Of a stretch of DNA of 64,000 nt, positions 20,661 through 31,837 are shown piece after piece. Under the pieces are notes generated by a model. That model ran no database searches and was not told the DNA's origin. It was given only the letters and a program-made list of their open reading frames with translations. The position numbers and the translations under genes are program-made. Numbering within the stretch: position 1 is the first letter of the stretch; every line of letters begins with the position of its first letter. The DNA lies in assembly GCA_022606425.2 (NCBI GenBank), contig JAHDVF020001599.1, forward strand, positions 1 to 64,000, in the 5' to 3' direction. This DNA comes from Lepidostoma basale. Lineage: Eukaryota > Arthropoda > Insecta > Trichoptera > Lepidostomatidae.

Positions 20661-21184
20661 ATAATCTTTACAACTTTCGCCATCACTTTGAGTTGTGAAT
20701 TCACATTTGAATAACTTTTTGAAAACATTTTATTTTCACACACTTTTTTGCACTTTTAACAAACATGTATCAGGACATAGAAGCCCTCACTCAGTATAGA
20801 AATTATAACAACAAGTATTGTTTAAATTATTCTACACTGCGGAAAGACGTCTGTGTCCCTTAACGTGTTGTGAAAATAAAATGTTTTCAACAGAAATTGT
20901 TGTGAAAATACAAAGTTTTCCAAAACTTATTCAAATAGAATATAATAAAATAAAAAAGTACCAACATTTCTTGGTTTTTCACAAGTTTTGTGAATGTCGA
21001 TCAACATAATATACGGAAACCTATTATCAATACTTTTATCTTGAAGTGAATAATTTATCTCTATCATTTTTGCTGAGAAGAATTCTTAAAGAATTTCATA
21101 TATCATTAATAGATTTATCACATTTCTTAATATAAGAAAAACAAACCCAAAATATAAACATTTACAATGATTAACTTACTTACT
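20661..21184. other. No feature recognised
   Basis: A 63-codon frame at 20818-21009 (+) begins without an ATG and shows no motif. Confidence 0.35.
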
Positions 21185-21500
21185 TCATATGGCCAACTCT
21201 CGAATAGTTTTAAGCTCCTTGATGATTTTATTCCAAATTCCTCGATTCCAGCAGTCCGATTCACTCAACCTAGCCAGATCAGCTAGAACATTATCGATTA
21301 GGCGGTGTCTAGGCCTTGCTAGTGGTCTTAATCCGATCGGTCTTGACGCGTCCAGGGTCTTGATCGATCGTGCGTGACCAATCCATGCTAGACGACCGGC
21401 TCTCACGGTGATCGTTAGTGGCTGCTGGGTCATCGTACGGATCTCTTGGTTGTTCCAATGCCTCCAAGTTCCCGCTGCAATACTAGATCTAGGTCTCAGG
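21185..21500 (-). pseudogene. LINE ORF2 C-terminus, distinct family
   Basis: An 82-codon minus-strand frame (21185-21433) reads LAWIGHARSIKTLDASRPIG, then RPRHRLIDNVLADLARLSES, ending IRELAI. WIGHARS then PRHRLID is the same layout as the GHVAR then GRPRTRW part of RTE-like C-termini. The upstream 21434-21500 continues it in another frame. No other copy is in the window. Confidence 0.6.
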
Positions 21501-21584
21501 ATAATTTTTTTCTTTAAACCAGTTGATTATTTATTAAAAAATAAAATAAAAATAAAATATCCAACACCTGTCAAAACTGACCAT

Positions 21585-21730
21585 ATTTGTAAATAATAAT
21601 TATCACTGATTAAGGGCTGGTTAGTCCGAAACATGTTAGATATGTATATAAATATTTTTAATAAAGGTGAATGTTGTATATAAAGTATATAAAAAAGAAA
21701 CATTGAACATCTACAACACAAATTTCAGGC
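21585..21730 (+). repeat. F7 hammerhead-like repeat
   Basis: CACTGATTAAGGGCTGG then TTAGTCCGAAACATGTT: box CTGATTA (G8 is T), extra A, stem II GGGCT/AGTCC, GAA, ACATGT, T. Downstream it matches the right part of 16985-17140. Confidence 0.5.
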
Positions 21731-21784
21731 AAACATAGAATATATTATTTATTTTATTAAGCGCTAAAGCATTAACAGTGTGGA

Positions 21785-21945
21785 ATTCCATACTTAGAAA
21801 ATTGAAAATAACTTTGTTTAATCCACATTAAAAATATTAAAAAAAAAAACACGACATGTTTTGGAGGTATCGACCGAAACATGTCGTGTTTTTTAATACT
21901 TTTTTACTATCAAGTGGATTTAACATAGATAATTTTAATTTGCTA
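21785..21945. repeat. F3 palindrome, collapsed centre
   Basis: ACACGACATGTTTTGGAGG on the left and CCGAAACATGTCGTGTTTT on the right meet with only GTATCGA between them. The two hammerhead-like arms have merged and the boxes are deleted. Confidence 0.65.
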
Positions 21946-22204
21946 AGTAGATTATTTATTGTTCTCTGAGAGTTATTGTCCATGACACAGAACCATATAT
22001 CACAACTGGCTTAATGATGGGGTTATAATTGCAATAATGTGAATATTCTTACCTTTTTTAATGTGTATAAAATTACGAGTTACACCCACGAAAATTAGTG
22101 TTTAATCTTATACATAGTTTAAAAGGAATATTTTCATTATTTTTTTGCATATAAAATTGTAATGTATATTTTAAAATAAAATGTTGTATTGGTACAGTTA
22201 TTAA

Positions 22205-22595
22205 CTTATACTTTGATAAAAAAATACTTCATCTTCTTCTTCGATGGCCCTACAGCCTATTTCGAGCCATAGCCTCCAGTATTCTTCGCCTCCAACTCTT
22301 CCTGTCCTACGCTTCGACTCTCCAATCTGACAATCGTAACAATTTCGCCCCATCTCTCCCAACTTCATCCTCCCATCGCAGCCATGGTCGTCCAAATGGT
22401 CTTCAACCACCTGGGTGCCACTCCAGCATCCTTTTTGGGGCTTATAATAATGGCATCCTCGGCACGTGATCGGCCCATCTCAGTCTATTTAGTCTGACCT
22501 CTATGGAAGGACTGGGAGCTTTATAAATATTGAACAGCTCGTCATTATACCGCACTCTCCAGCTTTCCCCGTTATTCACAGGTCCCAGATAAAAA
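22205..22595 (-). pseudogene. LINE 3' end, distinct (GAA)n family
   Basis: (CTT)n at 22232 followed by CGATGGCCCTACAGCC. A 69-codon minus frame (22201-22410) and adjoining broken frames have the base composition of LINE coding DNA. A short relic of the same terminus lies at 38930-38960 (CGATTGCCCTACAGCCC). Confidence 0.6.
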
Positions 22596-23011
22596 AAAAC
22601 TGCTTAAAAAGACAACGTTATAAGATTACTTGCTGAAAATATTAAAAGCGTTTTTTTTTACAGTTTTTTTTCAATATTTATTTAAAAATTTTAAAGTACA
22701 CACAACATATAATTTGAGCTTTTTGGGTATTTAATTAAATTGTGTCGTTTATTTTCAAAACGACAAATAATTTAATACAAACATGTCTGAATGTTCATAA
22801 AAATAGACAATTTTGTATTATCCAAGTTACGAAAGTTGGAAAATACTGTTGGATTTAGAATTTTTCATTCCGCCCGTAATTTTCAATATAATTTATGACA
22901 CTTTTAAATAGTTAAATATCAATTATTAATAATCTAAACACAATACACATTGCCGTCGAAAAATACTTTCAAATAGTAATATTCAAGATTTGATTTAGGT
23001 ATAATCTGGTG

Positions 23012-23092
23012 GTGGTTTTGGGGACAGCACGCTTGGCTCCTGGTCCAGGGTACATGGGTTTAAGCCTGGACACGACCAGATTCCTTCTTTAT
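23012..23092 (+). repeat. tRNA-like sequence, possible SINE head
   Basis: GGGGACAGCACGCTTGGC resembles an A box and GGGTTTAAGCCTGG a degraded B box, about 35 bp apart. Short inverted repeats AATCTGGT and ACCAGATT enclose it. It does not match the other SINE here. It is not a functional tRNA gene as far as I can fold it. Confidence 0.35.
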
Positions 23093-23224
23093 ATAATGAG
23101 CAATTTTCTGCTAATATTGAAGATTACATAATAAATTCTATTGCCAATGTTTAAAATCCTCGGAGTGAGTTTCTAAAATAAAAACGTTTTTTTAAATGTT
23201 GTTTTTTAGTTTCAAAGTAAATGT

Positions 23225-23268
23225 TTAAAATGGTGGTAGCGGGCTACCGAAACCGGCTTAAATTATGG
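23225..23268 (+). repeat. F9 hammerhead-like 3' half
   Basis: ATGGTGGTAGCGGGCTACC, then GAAACCGGCTTAA: a perfect stem (GGTAG/CTACC), GAA, ACCGGC, T. Similar to 35160-35215. The upstream CTGANGA box is not recognisable. Confidence 0.4.
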
Positions 23269-24677
23269 GATTAACAAGTTCTTTTTCTTTCTTGTGTCAA
23301 TGGTCATATTTTTCTCCGTATCAATGACAAGAAATCTATATATTATATATCGCGCTATGATAGAAATAGTTCTAAATAAATATAATTGATAAACATAATG
23401 ATTTGGAGCAAATTAAAAATAAAAGTGTTTTTCTCTGCCCTTTGTGGTAAAAATATAATTTTCCAAATGTCTTTGTAATGGACTGTGAATTTATGTTAGT
23501 TGCCGTATTATTTTGTACATATTATATAAGGGTAGATAATTCACTAAGCTAACTTCACACCACGTTCAACCAATCATCCCCCCATCCATTTCCTTTTTTT
23601 GACAACGTGACCGCCGAATTTTTTGCTTAAAATGGGAAAAAGGGCCTTTGTTTTATTGCTCCGTGAAGGGTGGCATTGAGGAGGCTTTATTTCATCCCTT
23701 ATTACGATTTGTATAAGTCTGATGGATAATAGAAGAACTTCATCATTGATTACAAGGGATACTACCCCTATCATTCTTACGGGATTATTTTTTATTGGGG
23801 TGAAATTGACCTTTATTTGTTGATACCTATATTTTTAAGGTTTAAATGAATTCTTTTCTTGCATTTAATTTTCCGATATTTTAACTTTTTCTACGTCATA
23901 GATTTTATTTTGTATTTTTTATTATTATTTGTAAATTATATTCTAAAATAATATTTTTTCTTGTACTATTTCCCAAAACTTTATAATCAATATTAACTAT
24001 GATAAAAACGTTAGATTTCTAGAATTTTTATTATTGTATTAAATATATAGAAATTATATGGAATTTTTGAATTATATTATGCCTAGCAAAGCAAAAAGAG
24101 GTTTTCTAAAAAATAAAATGTGGAAAAACTGACATTTTCATAATTTATATGAGTACGAATTGAATTTTATCAATTTATTAAGTATAATTGTTTTACTTTT
24201 ATATAATAAAATTATTTGATTTTGAAATCCAGCCATAAATACTTAAGCGTTGTTGCCGTTTTCGGGACAGCAATGAAGTACAAATATTTAATATTATTGT
24301 ACGTTCCATATTTTGAAATTGCAGGCTAATTGTCGACAAAGCAAACTAGCATAAAGTAAACACTAGTAACATAACAACACTACCTTCTATTTAGGAGTGC
24401 AGTAACAACACTTGCAGTTTCGAAAATAATTATAATAATGTTATTGAAGAGTGTTTTAGTTACTAATGATTCCAGTTGACCTAAATTCCTATTGAAGTAT
24501 TCATAACGTGGAAAGAAACTAATGAAAAATGAAGATTACACTTACCCTCAACGGTTTTTCCTGCAATATATGTAGATGATGGTATACTACTTTGGTGATG
24601 ACGAAATGAAATGAACAACTTAATACGGTGCAAAACAGCGTGCAATAGCATCACAAAATAAATGAAATAAGAGCGAT
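23269..24677. other. No feature recognised
   Basis: The longest stretch without a repeat I could name. It is AT-rich with a moderately GC-rich section at 23560-23720. A 66-codon minus frame (23574-23774) has no motif. Possibly old intergenic or intronic DNA. Confidence 0.35.
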
Positions 24678-25214
24678 ATTCTTCTTCTTTCGGTGCCGTA
24701 GCAAGTCATCTCTGTCCCCAATGGCATCTCTGTCCTGCGCCACTTGGAACAGGTTCTGGACGCGTTCATTCCTGTCCAATCTTTTATGTACCGTACCCGG
24801 AATAACTGTCTTCTTCCAACTCCCCGACGTCCCTATTCTTTACCCATTAATATCAGTCGGAACAGGTGGAACTTCTCTTCCCTCAGCAAATGACCCAAAT
24901 ATGAGACATTTCTAACTTTCACACTCTATTGGCTCTGGCTCTTTGTAGAACGTCTGCATTACTGACCTTCTCGGTCCACGGTATACGGAACATTCTGCGA
25001 TATATTCACATATCAAACACCTCCAACCGGCTCATTACATTAACTTTCAAGAGTCCAAGTTTTACAGCCATATAGTAGAACAGACCATATATTATATAAT
25101 ATTTAACGATTCTTTGTCGGAGTTTCTCGTTCTTCCATGCAAACCGCCCATCTTTTTCTCTGTCTGCCTCTCTACTCTCTGGTATTCATTCTACGTGGCC
25201 AGTCCACAGTAGGC
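24678..25214 (-). pseudogene. LINE-C 3' end, long but broken
   Basis: Opens with CTTCTTCTTTCGGTGCCG and aligns with 39003-39512 through TGGAACAGGTTCTGGACG, ACCCAAATATGAGAC and TTCCATGC. Indels break the protein in several places. Confidence 0.75.
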
Positions 25215-25448
25215 GATGAGACTTACAGACTCTCACCACTGTTTCTTGGTTAATCAGAATTTCAAATTCAAGATTTCCTTTGATTTTGTAAGTCCCATCC
25301 GCCTGTCAACATTTTTTTCTCTGATTTTTCCTCTCAAAAACTGCAAGCCTGCCTTCCTCTCTCTGCATTACAGACCATGTCTCACAGCCGTAGGTCTTAT
25401 AATAGAATTATATATAATATTAAAATATTGGTACTCTTGCCGAGTAAC
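25215..25448 (-). pseudogene. LINE segment of uncertain family
   Basis: GACTCTCACCACTGTTTC, CCTTCCTCTCTCTGC and CTCACAGCCGTAGGTC, read on the minus strand, give short stretches like the ETW region of LINE ORF2 proteins. It could be a different LINE fused to the LINE-C copy on its left. Confidence 0.4.
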
Positions 25449-26125
25449 GTAGACACCAGGAGTTTCTTACATTCATGAAAAGTCCAACAGCAGTATCACA
25501 ATCGATAATAAGAAAATTGAACCTGTTGAAGAGTATATTTATCTTGGACATAAGATCAAATTAGGGAAAGAAAATCAGACAGCGGAAGTACCCAGAAGAA
25601 TTGGACTAGGTTGGGCAGCCTTTGGGAAACTCAATCATATCCTTAAAAACAAGGATATTCCCATGAATTTAAAAAGAAAAGTGTTTGAAACATGTATCCT
25701 CCCTGTGCTTACATATGGTCTGGAAACTATCACCTTAACTGCGAGGACCATATATAAATTAAAATGTACACAGCGATCTATGGAGAGACAAATGTTAGGC
25801 ATAAGTCTGAGAGATAGAATCAGAAATGAAGAAATCAGACGCCGGACAAAGGTTGTCGACGTGGTGGATCGTATTGCCAGGCTAAAGTGGCAATGAGCAG
25901 GTCATGTTGCCAGACAGGGAACAGACAGATGGGCACCCAGAGTCCTAGGATGGAGACCATGGGACATGAAAAGAGGAATAGGCCGGCCTCAGAAACGTTG
26001 GGCCGATGATATTGTCCCTGTCGCGGGTAGCAGGTGGATAAGAGAAGCCCAAAGAAGAGAAAAATGGAAGAAATTAGAAGAGGCCTACATCCAGCAGTGG
26101 AGAAACGGCTGAAGAAGAAGATGAA
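25449..26125 (+). pseudogene. RTE-like LINE ORF2 C-terminus, nearly intact
   Basis: From about 25470 the frame is open to a TGA at 25894-25896. It reads EEYIYLGHKIKL, LPVLTYGLETITLTARTIYK, SLRDRIRNEEIRRRTKVVDV, VDRIARLKWQ, stop, then in the same frame AGHVARQGTDRWAPRVLGW, GRPQKRWADDI and EEAYIQQWRNG, with a TGA at about 26110 and a (GAA)n tail. The internal TGA stands where the family has Trp (TGG), so a single nonsense change separates it from a readable frame of about 210 residues. This is the best-preserved RTE-type fragment here. Confidence 0.85.
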
Positions 26126-26317
26126 AAGTCCTGTTTGCTGCTAAGGCGAATATTTAATTAATATACCAGCTTATTATTGAAATTGAGGTTTGTGCCCAGA
26201 TAGTTAAAATGTTGGACTTCTTCGCACATATGCATGTTGTTCCTTATGTATGTTTTGAGGGGGATGTTTCTCGTGCACACTACCCATATACTTTGTTTTT
26301 GAGGTATCTATAAATAA

Positions 26318-26760
26318 CTAACTAACAGAAATAATGGACTGCCACACCTTTCTTTCCTGACATATTTTTCTCGATTCTTCAACATTCATACATTGTGTCA
26401 TGCACGCGCGTCGATTTCTCTGACTCCTCGCGTAGCCAACATTCAATATTTTATTTATTTGATCGTGACATGTTTTCCTCGGTCTTCCTCTATTTCTGGT
26501 TCCATTTACATCGTTAACGTATAATTTTTTTACCATTCTTTCTTCATTCATTCTTCCCATATGTCCAAACCATCTAAATGATCCTTTTATTATTTTGTTC
26601 ATAACACCATCATTCGTCCCGCATTCACTTCTTATATTTTCATTCGACAGTCTATCATACACAGAGTATCCACACATTCGTCTAAGAGATCTCATTTCTA
26701 CTGCATTTATTCTACTTTCATCCTTCTTTTGCCAGTTTCATGCTTCGCTTCCATTTTATT
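26318..26760 (-). pseudogene. LINE-A ORF2 C-terminus, 125 codons open
   Basis: The minus-strand frame 26318-26695 is open: MRSLRRMCGYSVYDRLSNEN, FRWFGHMGRMNEERMVKKLY, RGRPRKTCHDQINKILNVGY, CMNVEESRKICQERKVWQSI. A TTAG-type tail (TAACTAACTAACAG) is at the left, and the copy stops upstream near GCTTCGCTTCC. A comparatively young copy. Confidence 0.85.
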
Positions 26761-26788
26761 TATATGAATACCAAATCTCTCTATCATT

Positions 26789-27130
26789 ATTTAATTGTTT
26801 CTCAATAGAGACGAAGATGCATATTGGAAACTGAATCTGGTTGATTAAGGTGTTTACAGGACTTATGACCTGTCATTGGTTTGGTTAAGCGCACGCTTTA
26901 TGTAATTACAACATTTCCCATTCCACCTTTCTTTATGACCATGTATGACAATTTTTTGGAAGTTGTATATATGTTAAAGGCCTATGCCAGATTTCACATG
27001 TTAGTTTCAATGTGCCATCTATGAAGATTTTGATTACATTTGTTAATCTTTTTAAGATTACTCTATATATAATCTACATACTAACCCCATCTATGGAGAT
27101 TTTTGTTTATTAAGCATAAAGCAGAGCATC
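26789..27130 (+). repeat. FB1 copy, A end plus core, no B end
   Basis: AATTGTTTCTCAATAGAGAC at the left, the GACCTGTCATTGGTTTGG core, then sequence shared with 1869-2432 (AGATTACTCTATATATAATC). It is truncated before the B end. Confidence 0.7.
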
Positions 27131-27868
27131 TTTATAATTTGTTTGTTTCTGCTTGTGATGCCGATTTCATCCGCATATGCGCAGATTTGAGACGATTTAA
27201 GATCAATGCAGTCTGTTTTAAAGCCCTACTATATTTGATTTAAAATTTAATATTATTAGCAGGGGTTTTCACATTAGAAGCTTAATAACAATTGCAGAGA
27301 ACATTTTTTGTAATTCGAATGGCGTTTCTCTCTCCCTAAGTGTATCCGAAAAGAACAGAGAGTGAATAAAATTCAGCCGAGTAGCACATAAAGGAACAAT
27401 TTCAGCGGAATACGGGGCTTCTGCATTTGTAAAAATAAAACCATTCGAGTGAAACCTTTTAGTAATACATACTCCGTTTGTAATTTGAATACGGCTCTGT
27501 ATGTTGAAATCAAAGCTCAGTCTGTTCTGCTTTTTCACGGGTTTCATGGAAAAAGATAGAAACTCGCACATGTAAAATATGTATTTAATATCGATGAAGC
27601 CGTCAATATGTACGTTTCCCATAGTTGTAGCAGAGCAAGGGGGCATATATTATTTTATGCCCCAAATTGCCGCACAGAAGCCCTTCAAAGTTCTCCTGTA
27701 TTGAAAGCGATTCGTCTCTTAAATGAGGTTGCTAAAGAGAAAGACCTCTTTGGATGCAATTATGGCGAATTCGTTAATACCCTAATGATAAAGGCAGCAA
27801 GCAAATAACTAGCTTTTCCTATTCATAATGTTCTATTTATATTTCGTTTGATATTCTTTTTTTTCACC
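27131..27868. other. Unique sequence, no supported gene
   Basis: A 125-codon minus frame (27269-27646) is the longest non-repeat frame here, but it has no domain, and base composition does not change across its ends. I do not call it a gene. Confidence 0.35.
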
Positions 27869-27920
27869 CTTTACTTCGATTTGGCTTGCGCTGTAATGAT
27901 GTAAGGAGTTTTTTCAACAA

Positions 27921-27953
<33 letters not shown>

Positions 27954-27955
27954 AA
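27869..27955 (+). repeat. SINE 3' end with (ATA)n microsatellite
   Basis: CGATTTGGCTTGCGCTGTAA then TTCAACAAAATAATAATA: the 3' terminus and tail of the SINE, with the ATA repeat expanded to about 35 bp. Confidence 0.65.
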
Positions 27956-28059
27956 TAATATGTGTTAACAAAAAATTCAGATTGATAAGTAATTATCAAA
28001 CATTTGATATTGTCCCAACAGGACTAAACATAATTAATACGACTGAAAACTTCTGTTTG

Positions 28060-28543
28060 CAACAACAACAACAAACCATCACGCCATTTCTCCGCAGGGG
28101 TAGGCAGAAAGAATGGACCGCCACATTCATACAGCGAGTCATACACGCACGTCGATTCTTCCGGCTTCTGACATGACCATTTGAAAAAAAATTATTGATT
28201 TGGTCATGCCATGTTTTCCTCGGTCTACCTCGACTCCGTACTCCATTTACATCATTAACGTATACTTGTTTAACCATTATTTCTTTATCCATGCACTCCA
28301 TATGTCCGAACCAACGCAGCGATCCTTTCATAATTTTGTTCATAATGCCTTCTTTTGCTCAACATTCCTTTCTAATATCAGCATTTGAGATTCTGTTGTA
28401 CATCGTTCTACCACATATACGTCTTACGGACCTCATCTCTACCGCATTTATTCTGCTTTCATCTTTCTTTTGCCAGTTCCATGCTTCGATTCCATACATA
28501 AGGGTTGGGACCAGAACTCCATTGTGAACGGCCATTTGTACGG
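28060..28543 (-). pseudogene. LINE-A 3' end with (AAC)n tail
   Basis: Minus frames read MNKIMKGSLRWFGHMECMDK, MVKQVYVNDVNGVRSRGRPR, NRRACMTRCMNV. (CAA)n at 28062-28075 takes the place of the TTAG tail, as in the copy at 13935. The NVEE-to-end segment is shortened. Confidence 0.8.
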
Positions 28544-28544
28544 A

Positions 28545-28775
28545 ATGTTTTATTACAATATATTCATTGTTTCTTGAATAATAATGTAAATCTCCATATC
28601 ACATTATTAATACGATAGGAAACGTCGGTTTTCTAGAAGTTTTATTATGATTTACAATATGTGAATGACATGTTTCATTTCATCACATTTGATTTTGCCT
28701 TAGACAGGCGAAACAAGTCATTCCCATAAATTATAATAAAACTTCTAGAAAATATACGTTTTTATTTGTATTAAT
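28545..28775. repeat. F4 hammerhead-like palindrome, both arms
   Basis: TTTTCTAGAAGTTTTATTA with GAATGACATGTTTCATT on the left is mirrored by TTTTGCCTTAGACAGGC, GAAACAAGTCATTC and ACTTCTAGAAAATATACG on the right. The right arm keeps hairpin GCCT/AGGC and GAA but has TTGATTT in place of CTGATGA. Confidence 0.65.
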
Positions 28776-28789
28776 TGGTATAAACATAC

Positions 28790-29205
28790 ATGTACCATTG
28801 AGACCAGATCAGGTACCACAAGAACGAAGACTAAAGTACGGGTGGCAGAGATGAGGACGCTGAGGATGATCCGCGAGATCTGCAAGGTAGAGGATGTCGT
28901 GAGATAAGGCAGATAGCGCTGAAGATACTGGAATGCGCGCGAGCAGAGGATGGTTCCCACGATAAGTTATGTAAAACGTTTCCATACGTATCAAAGTATT
29001 TAAAAATGATAAAATACTTGAGACAAAGCGTTTGCTGTACTGGTGCCCAAGAAGCGTAGAGTTGGTCGCCCAGGACCTCCAAGGAGTGCAGGAAATGACT
29101 GGATATGTATCCCTCAAGATAGAACAAAATTAGAAAACGAGAGGAAACCTACGTCTAAGGATGAACAGCAACAAGAGACTGAAGAAGAAAAAAACTGGAA
29201 ATGTA
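28790..29205 (+). pseudogene. LINE-G 3' end, rearranged
   Basis: GGTGGCAGAGATGAGGACG, then ATCTGCAAGGTAGAGGATG (ICKVEDVV-like) and KKRRVGRPGPPRSAGNDW, then CCTCAAGATAGAAC and a GAAGAAGAA end. Frames shift several times. It meets an inverted LINE-G at 29208. Confidence 0.65.
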
Positions 29206-29207
29206 AT

Positions 29208-29505
29208 CTTCTTCTTCTTCTGCTTTATTTAGGACTGTGTCCTGTTATTTCTTGGAGCCTGTTCCTGGGATGTAAATGCTCAATTGTCTCGCCATATTTT
29301 AGGTGGTCTTCCTGCAGGTCGATTTTCTGTTGGTACTTTATTCACTTATTCAGAACACGCTCTTTCCATATGATTTCTCCAGTAGCGTCTTCTCAGTCTT
29401 CCTCATCGCACGACATCTTCTACATTGCAGATCTTTCTTATTTCAACATTTATTTTTCGGTCTCGGAGTGTCGTTCCCGCAACGGATAGGCGAGTCTTCA
29501 TATCT
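29208..29505 (-). pseudogene. LINE-G 3' end, inverted partner
   Basis: (CTT)n then CTGCTTTATTTAGGACTGTG, the reverse complement of the LINE-G end at 12990-13300, continuing to ACTCCGAGACCGAAA on the minus strand. Together with 28790-29205 it forms a tail-to-tail pair joined at the (GAA)n and (CTT)n tracts. Confidence 0.75.
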
Positions 29506-29549
29506 GTGGTTCTTAGGAGACTTTTTGTTCTGATATTAAAAAAAAGGAG

Positions 29550-30098
29550 TCAAGTATCTTGGCATAGACCTGGTGGGGGAAGCTGATCTGCGGGAAGAAA
29601 TTCAAGTCCAAGTAAACAAAGCAGCTGCAATCTCTGGGGCTCTAAAATCCACTATATGGAAGAACAAAGACATGGCCATTAAGAGTAAGATTAAAATCTA
29701 TAAAGCATGCGTAAGACCAATAATAACATATGGCGTCGAAGCAAGGGCAGACTCAGTAAGGTCAAAACAAGTTTTGAGGACTTCCGAAATAAAGACGCTG
29801 AGGACGATAGCAGGCCAAACACTGAGGGATCGCGTGAGGAACACCAGAATAAGGAAGATATGTGAGGTTGAGGATATTATAAGATGGAGCAGACAGCGAA
29901 AAAGGGACTGGTACGGTCATGTTCAGAGAATGGACACTACCAGACTCCCCTGTATCGCATTGCATTATCAACCTCGACCTCGTGGAAGACCTCCTAAAAT
30001 ATAGAAGGACAGCTGGGAATCTACTTCACAAGAGGAGCAACACTCTGGAGAACAGACCGCATAGGTCTGCAATAAGGAAGAAGAAGAAGAATAAGGAC
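29550..30098 (+). pseudogene. LINE-G ORF2 C-terminus, 143 codons open
   Basis: The frame 29573-30004 is open: EADLREEIQVQVNKAAAISG, SKIKIYKACVRPIITYGVEA, SEIKTLRTIAGQTLRDRVRN, ICEVEDIIRWSRQRKRDWYG, HVQRMDTTRLP, PRPRGRPPKI, then a stop and residual DSWESTSQEE-like text before (GAA)n. RPIITYGVEA is the post-thumb motif. It is the reference copy for LINE-G and probably a nuclear, RT-bearing element's C-terminus. Confidence 0.85.
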
Positions 30099-30567
30099 CC
30101 TAAATAGTTCACCTCTGCCATTTACTAGAAGCCATTTGAATGGTTCTCATCGGTCCTAATTCAAAAATCTTCATTCTTCAATATGTAAACGAATGTATAT
30201 TAGATACTAAGGGAAAATGAAAACTTTAACGTCCTCGCTATAAACATATTCCAAATTTCAAATAAACGTATGAGAAAATCGAACTGAACTCCTTAATAAA
30301 ATACTTTTTTGCGGCTAAAACTGAATTAAATATAATTTGTAGGCAAGAGCGGCTCGTAAACCTTACAATGAATGTTTTCATACCACCCTCGGGTATAATC
30401 TTTCTTGGAGAAGGGAAAAAACGAAAAAAAGACGCTTTTCCATACTTAAGTTTGGGGACGCGTTTATGCGTGAACTTTGGAAGCTTTCGAGTAGTGTCTT
30501 CTGTCGGGCAGTGGTGGCTAAAAAAAATAGCTTTTTTTAATCAAAATATTTTAATAATAATGAAATG
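30099..30567. other. No feature recognised
   Basis: AT-rich to moderately mixed sequence. A 66-codon frame (30368-30568, +) has no motif. Confidence 0.35.
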
Positions 30568-30728
30568 AAACGATGTTATTCAGGCTAGCTGGCATCGACA
30601 GCAAAACGACTTGGCAAAACCAGTCGCTGTAGAAAGAATGACAATAAATGGTAAATAAATAAAAAATCGTTTTATTAAATTATTATTTAAAATAAACTTC
30701 CATCAAGAGATTTCGGTAAGATAATTAG
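30568..30728. repeat. F2 hammerhead-like repeat, internally deleted
   Basis: AGGCTAGCTGGCATCGACAG, then TTGGCAAAACCAGTCGCTG and AACTTCCATCAAGAGATTT. One arm has lost its box. Confidence 0.6.
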
Positions 30729-30990
30729 GTTTAAGAAGTACATAAATTTGCTGAGCAGTTCTTTACATCATTACAGCGAAAGCGAAATCCTTTTAAAGCG
30801 TATAAGACTCATAGTTATTGTATTGATTATCATTTACATGTTCATTGATGATATTTAGAAGTCCCAGCGTCCGTATCTCTGTCACCCGCACTTTAGCCTT
30901 TATTTTTGTGGTCTCAATGCTAAATGCGTTACGCAGGTTTTTGTATATTCTGATTTTACTGTCAGTTTTCATATACTTGTTCTTCTATAT

Positions 30991-31381
30991 CAGAGGTTCT
31001 CAAACTTTTTTGTCCCGTAGACACCTTGCCGATTTCTTATTTTTTGTGTTGACCCCCTGTTTGACTTATTTTAAAAAAAGAAGACGGTATTTGCCGTTGA
31101 CCTTTTTTTAGCTCATTTCGGGAAATCGAATGTCCAATTCGTCGGAGGGTCGGCGATTCAGCGAAGGTCGCCAGCGATTTCGGTCGTTCAATTTACCCAA
31201 GTGAGCTAAAAAAAATGAAAGGTCGCCAACGATTTCGATATTCGTTTTGCATTTCAACATTCGGCTTCCAATTAGTTGAACCATCTCGTGGAACCCTATT
31301 TATGTCTCATAGACCCCCAAATATTTTTTTGACAATTGTCGTTGACCCCTTGTAAGTTGTCGTAGACCCATGAGGGTCTAT
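30991..31381 (+). mobile_element. Probable hAT-type non-autonomous element, one end visible
   Basis: CAGAGGTTCTCAAACTTTTT is the common terminal motif of hAT elements. The interior has repeated GTTGACCCC and GTAGACCC blocks in both orientations. I could not find the matching right terminus or a target duplication, so it may be truncated near 31381. Confidence 0.4.
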
Positions 31382-31724
31382 TTTATGCTTCATTCATTTG
31401 ATGCTATGTTGGTTTTCGTAAAATTATACTATAATTTTTAAGAGAATTTTTATTTACATGCTTGGGCATTAATACATGTTTTATAAAACCATTTCTAAGC
31501 GAAATACACCACTTTAAAAAACTAAAATAAAAGCTTCCCGAGAAGGGATTTTTCATTGATTTTATAAATATTGCGAACACATTGCACAACACGGCACTGA
31601 TTTCTCGAATAGCAGACTCCGTTTGGCTCGAAAAGAATTTTATATTAAAATATTAAAAGTACCTTGGACAATGCTGAAGTTTTATTGATGATTATATGAA
31701 CAGTATATACAGCATTGACTAAAA

Positions 31725-31825
31725 CATATAGGTGTTAGACCTGATGACGTCAACATATGTTGACGAAAAAGATGTCGCGTAAAATAAAATACAATTGTGA
31801 TACATAAAACAAAGTTATTTAATTT
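31725..31825 (+). repeat. F5 hammerhead-like repeat, one arm
   Basis: GACCTGATGACGTCAACAT, then ATGTTGACGAAAAAGATGTC and GCGTAAAATAAAATAC. The downstream AATACAATTGTGATAC matches the outer part of the palindrome at 50996-51246. Confidence 0.65.
31738..31780 (+). ncRNA. Hammerhead-like motif (F5) with intact core boxes
   Basis: CTGATGA at 31741-31747, extra C, stem II GTCAAC/GTTGAC (6 bp perfect, loop ATAT), GAA at 31765-31767, then AAAGATGT and C at 31776. Both conserved boxes are canonical. Stem III (expected ACAGGTGT) is damaged and stem I pairs weakly. Confidence 0.4.
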
Positions 31826-31837
31826 AATAGTTTTAAA

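Noticed and set aside
27269..27646. 125-codon minus-strand frame
   Set aside because: No domain, no repeat partner, no composition change and no splice context; length is within what AT-rich 64 kb can give by chance in six frames.
31130..31250. GTCGCC and GATTTCG repeats as a hammerhead-like motif
   Set aside because: No GAA plus self-complementary block with a hairpin in the right order; better explained as interior of a hAT-type element.
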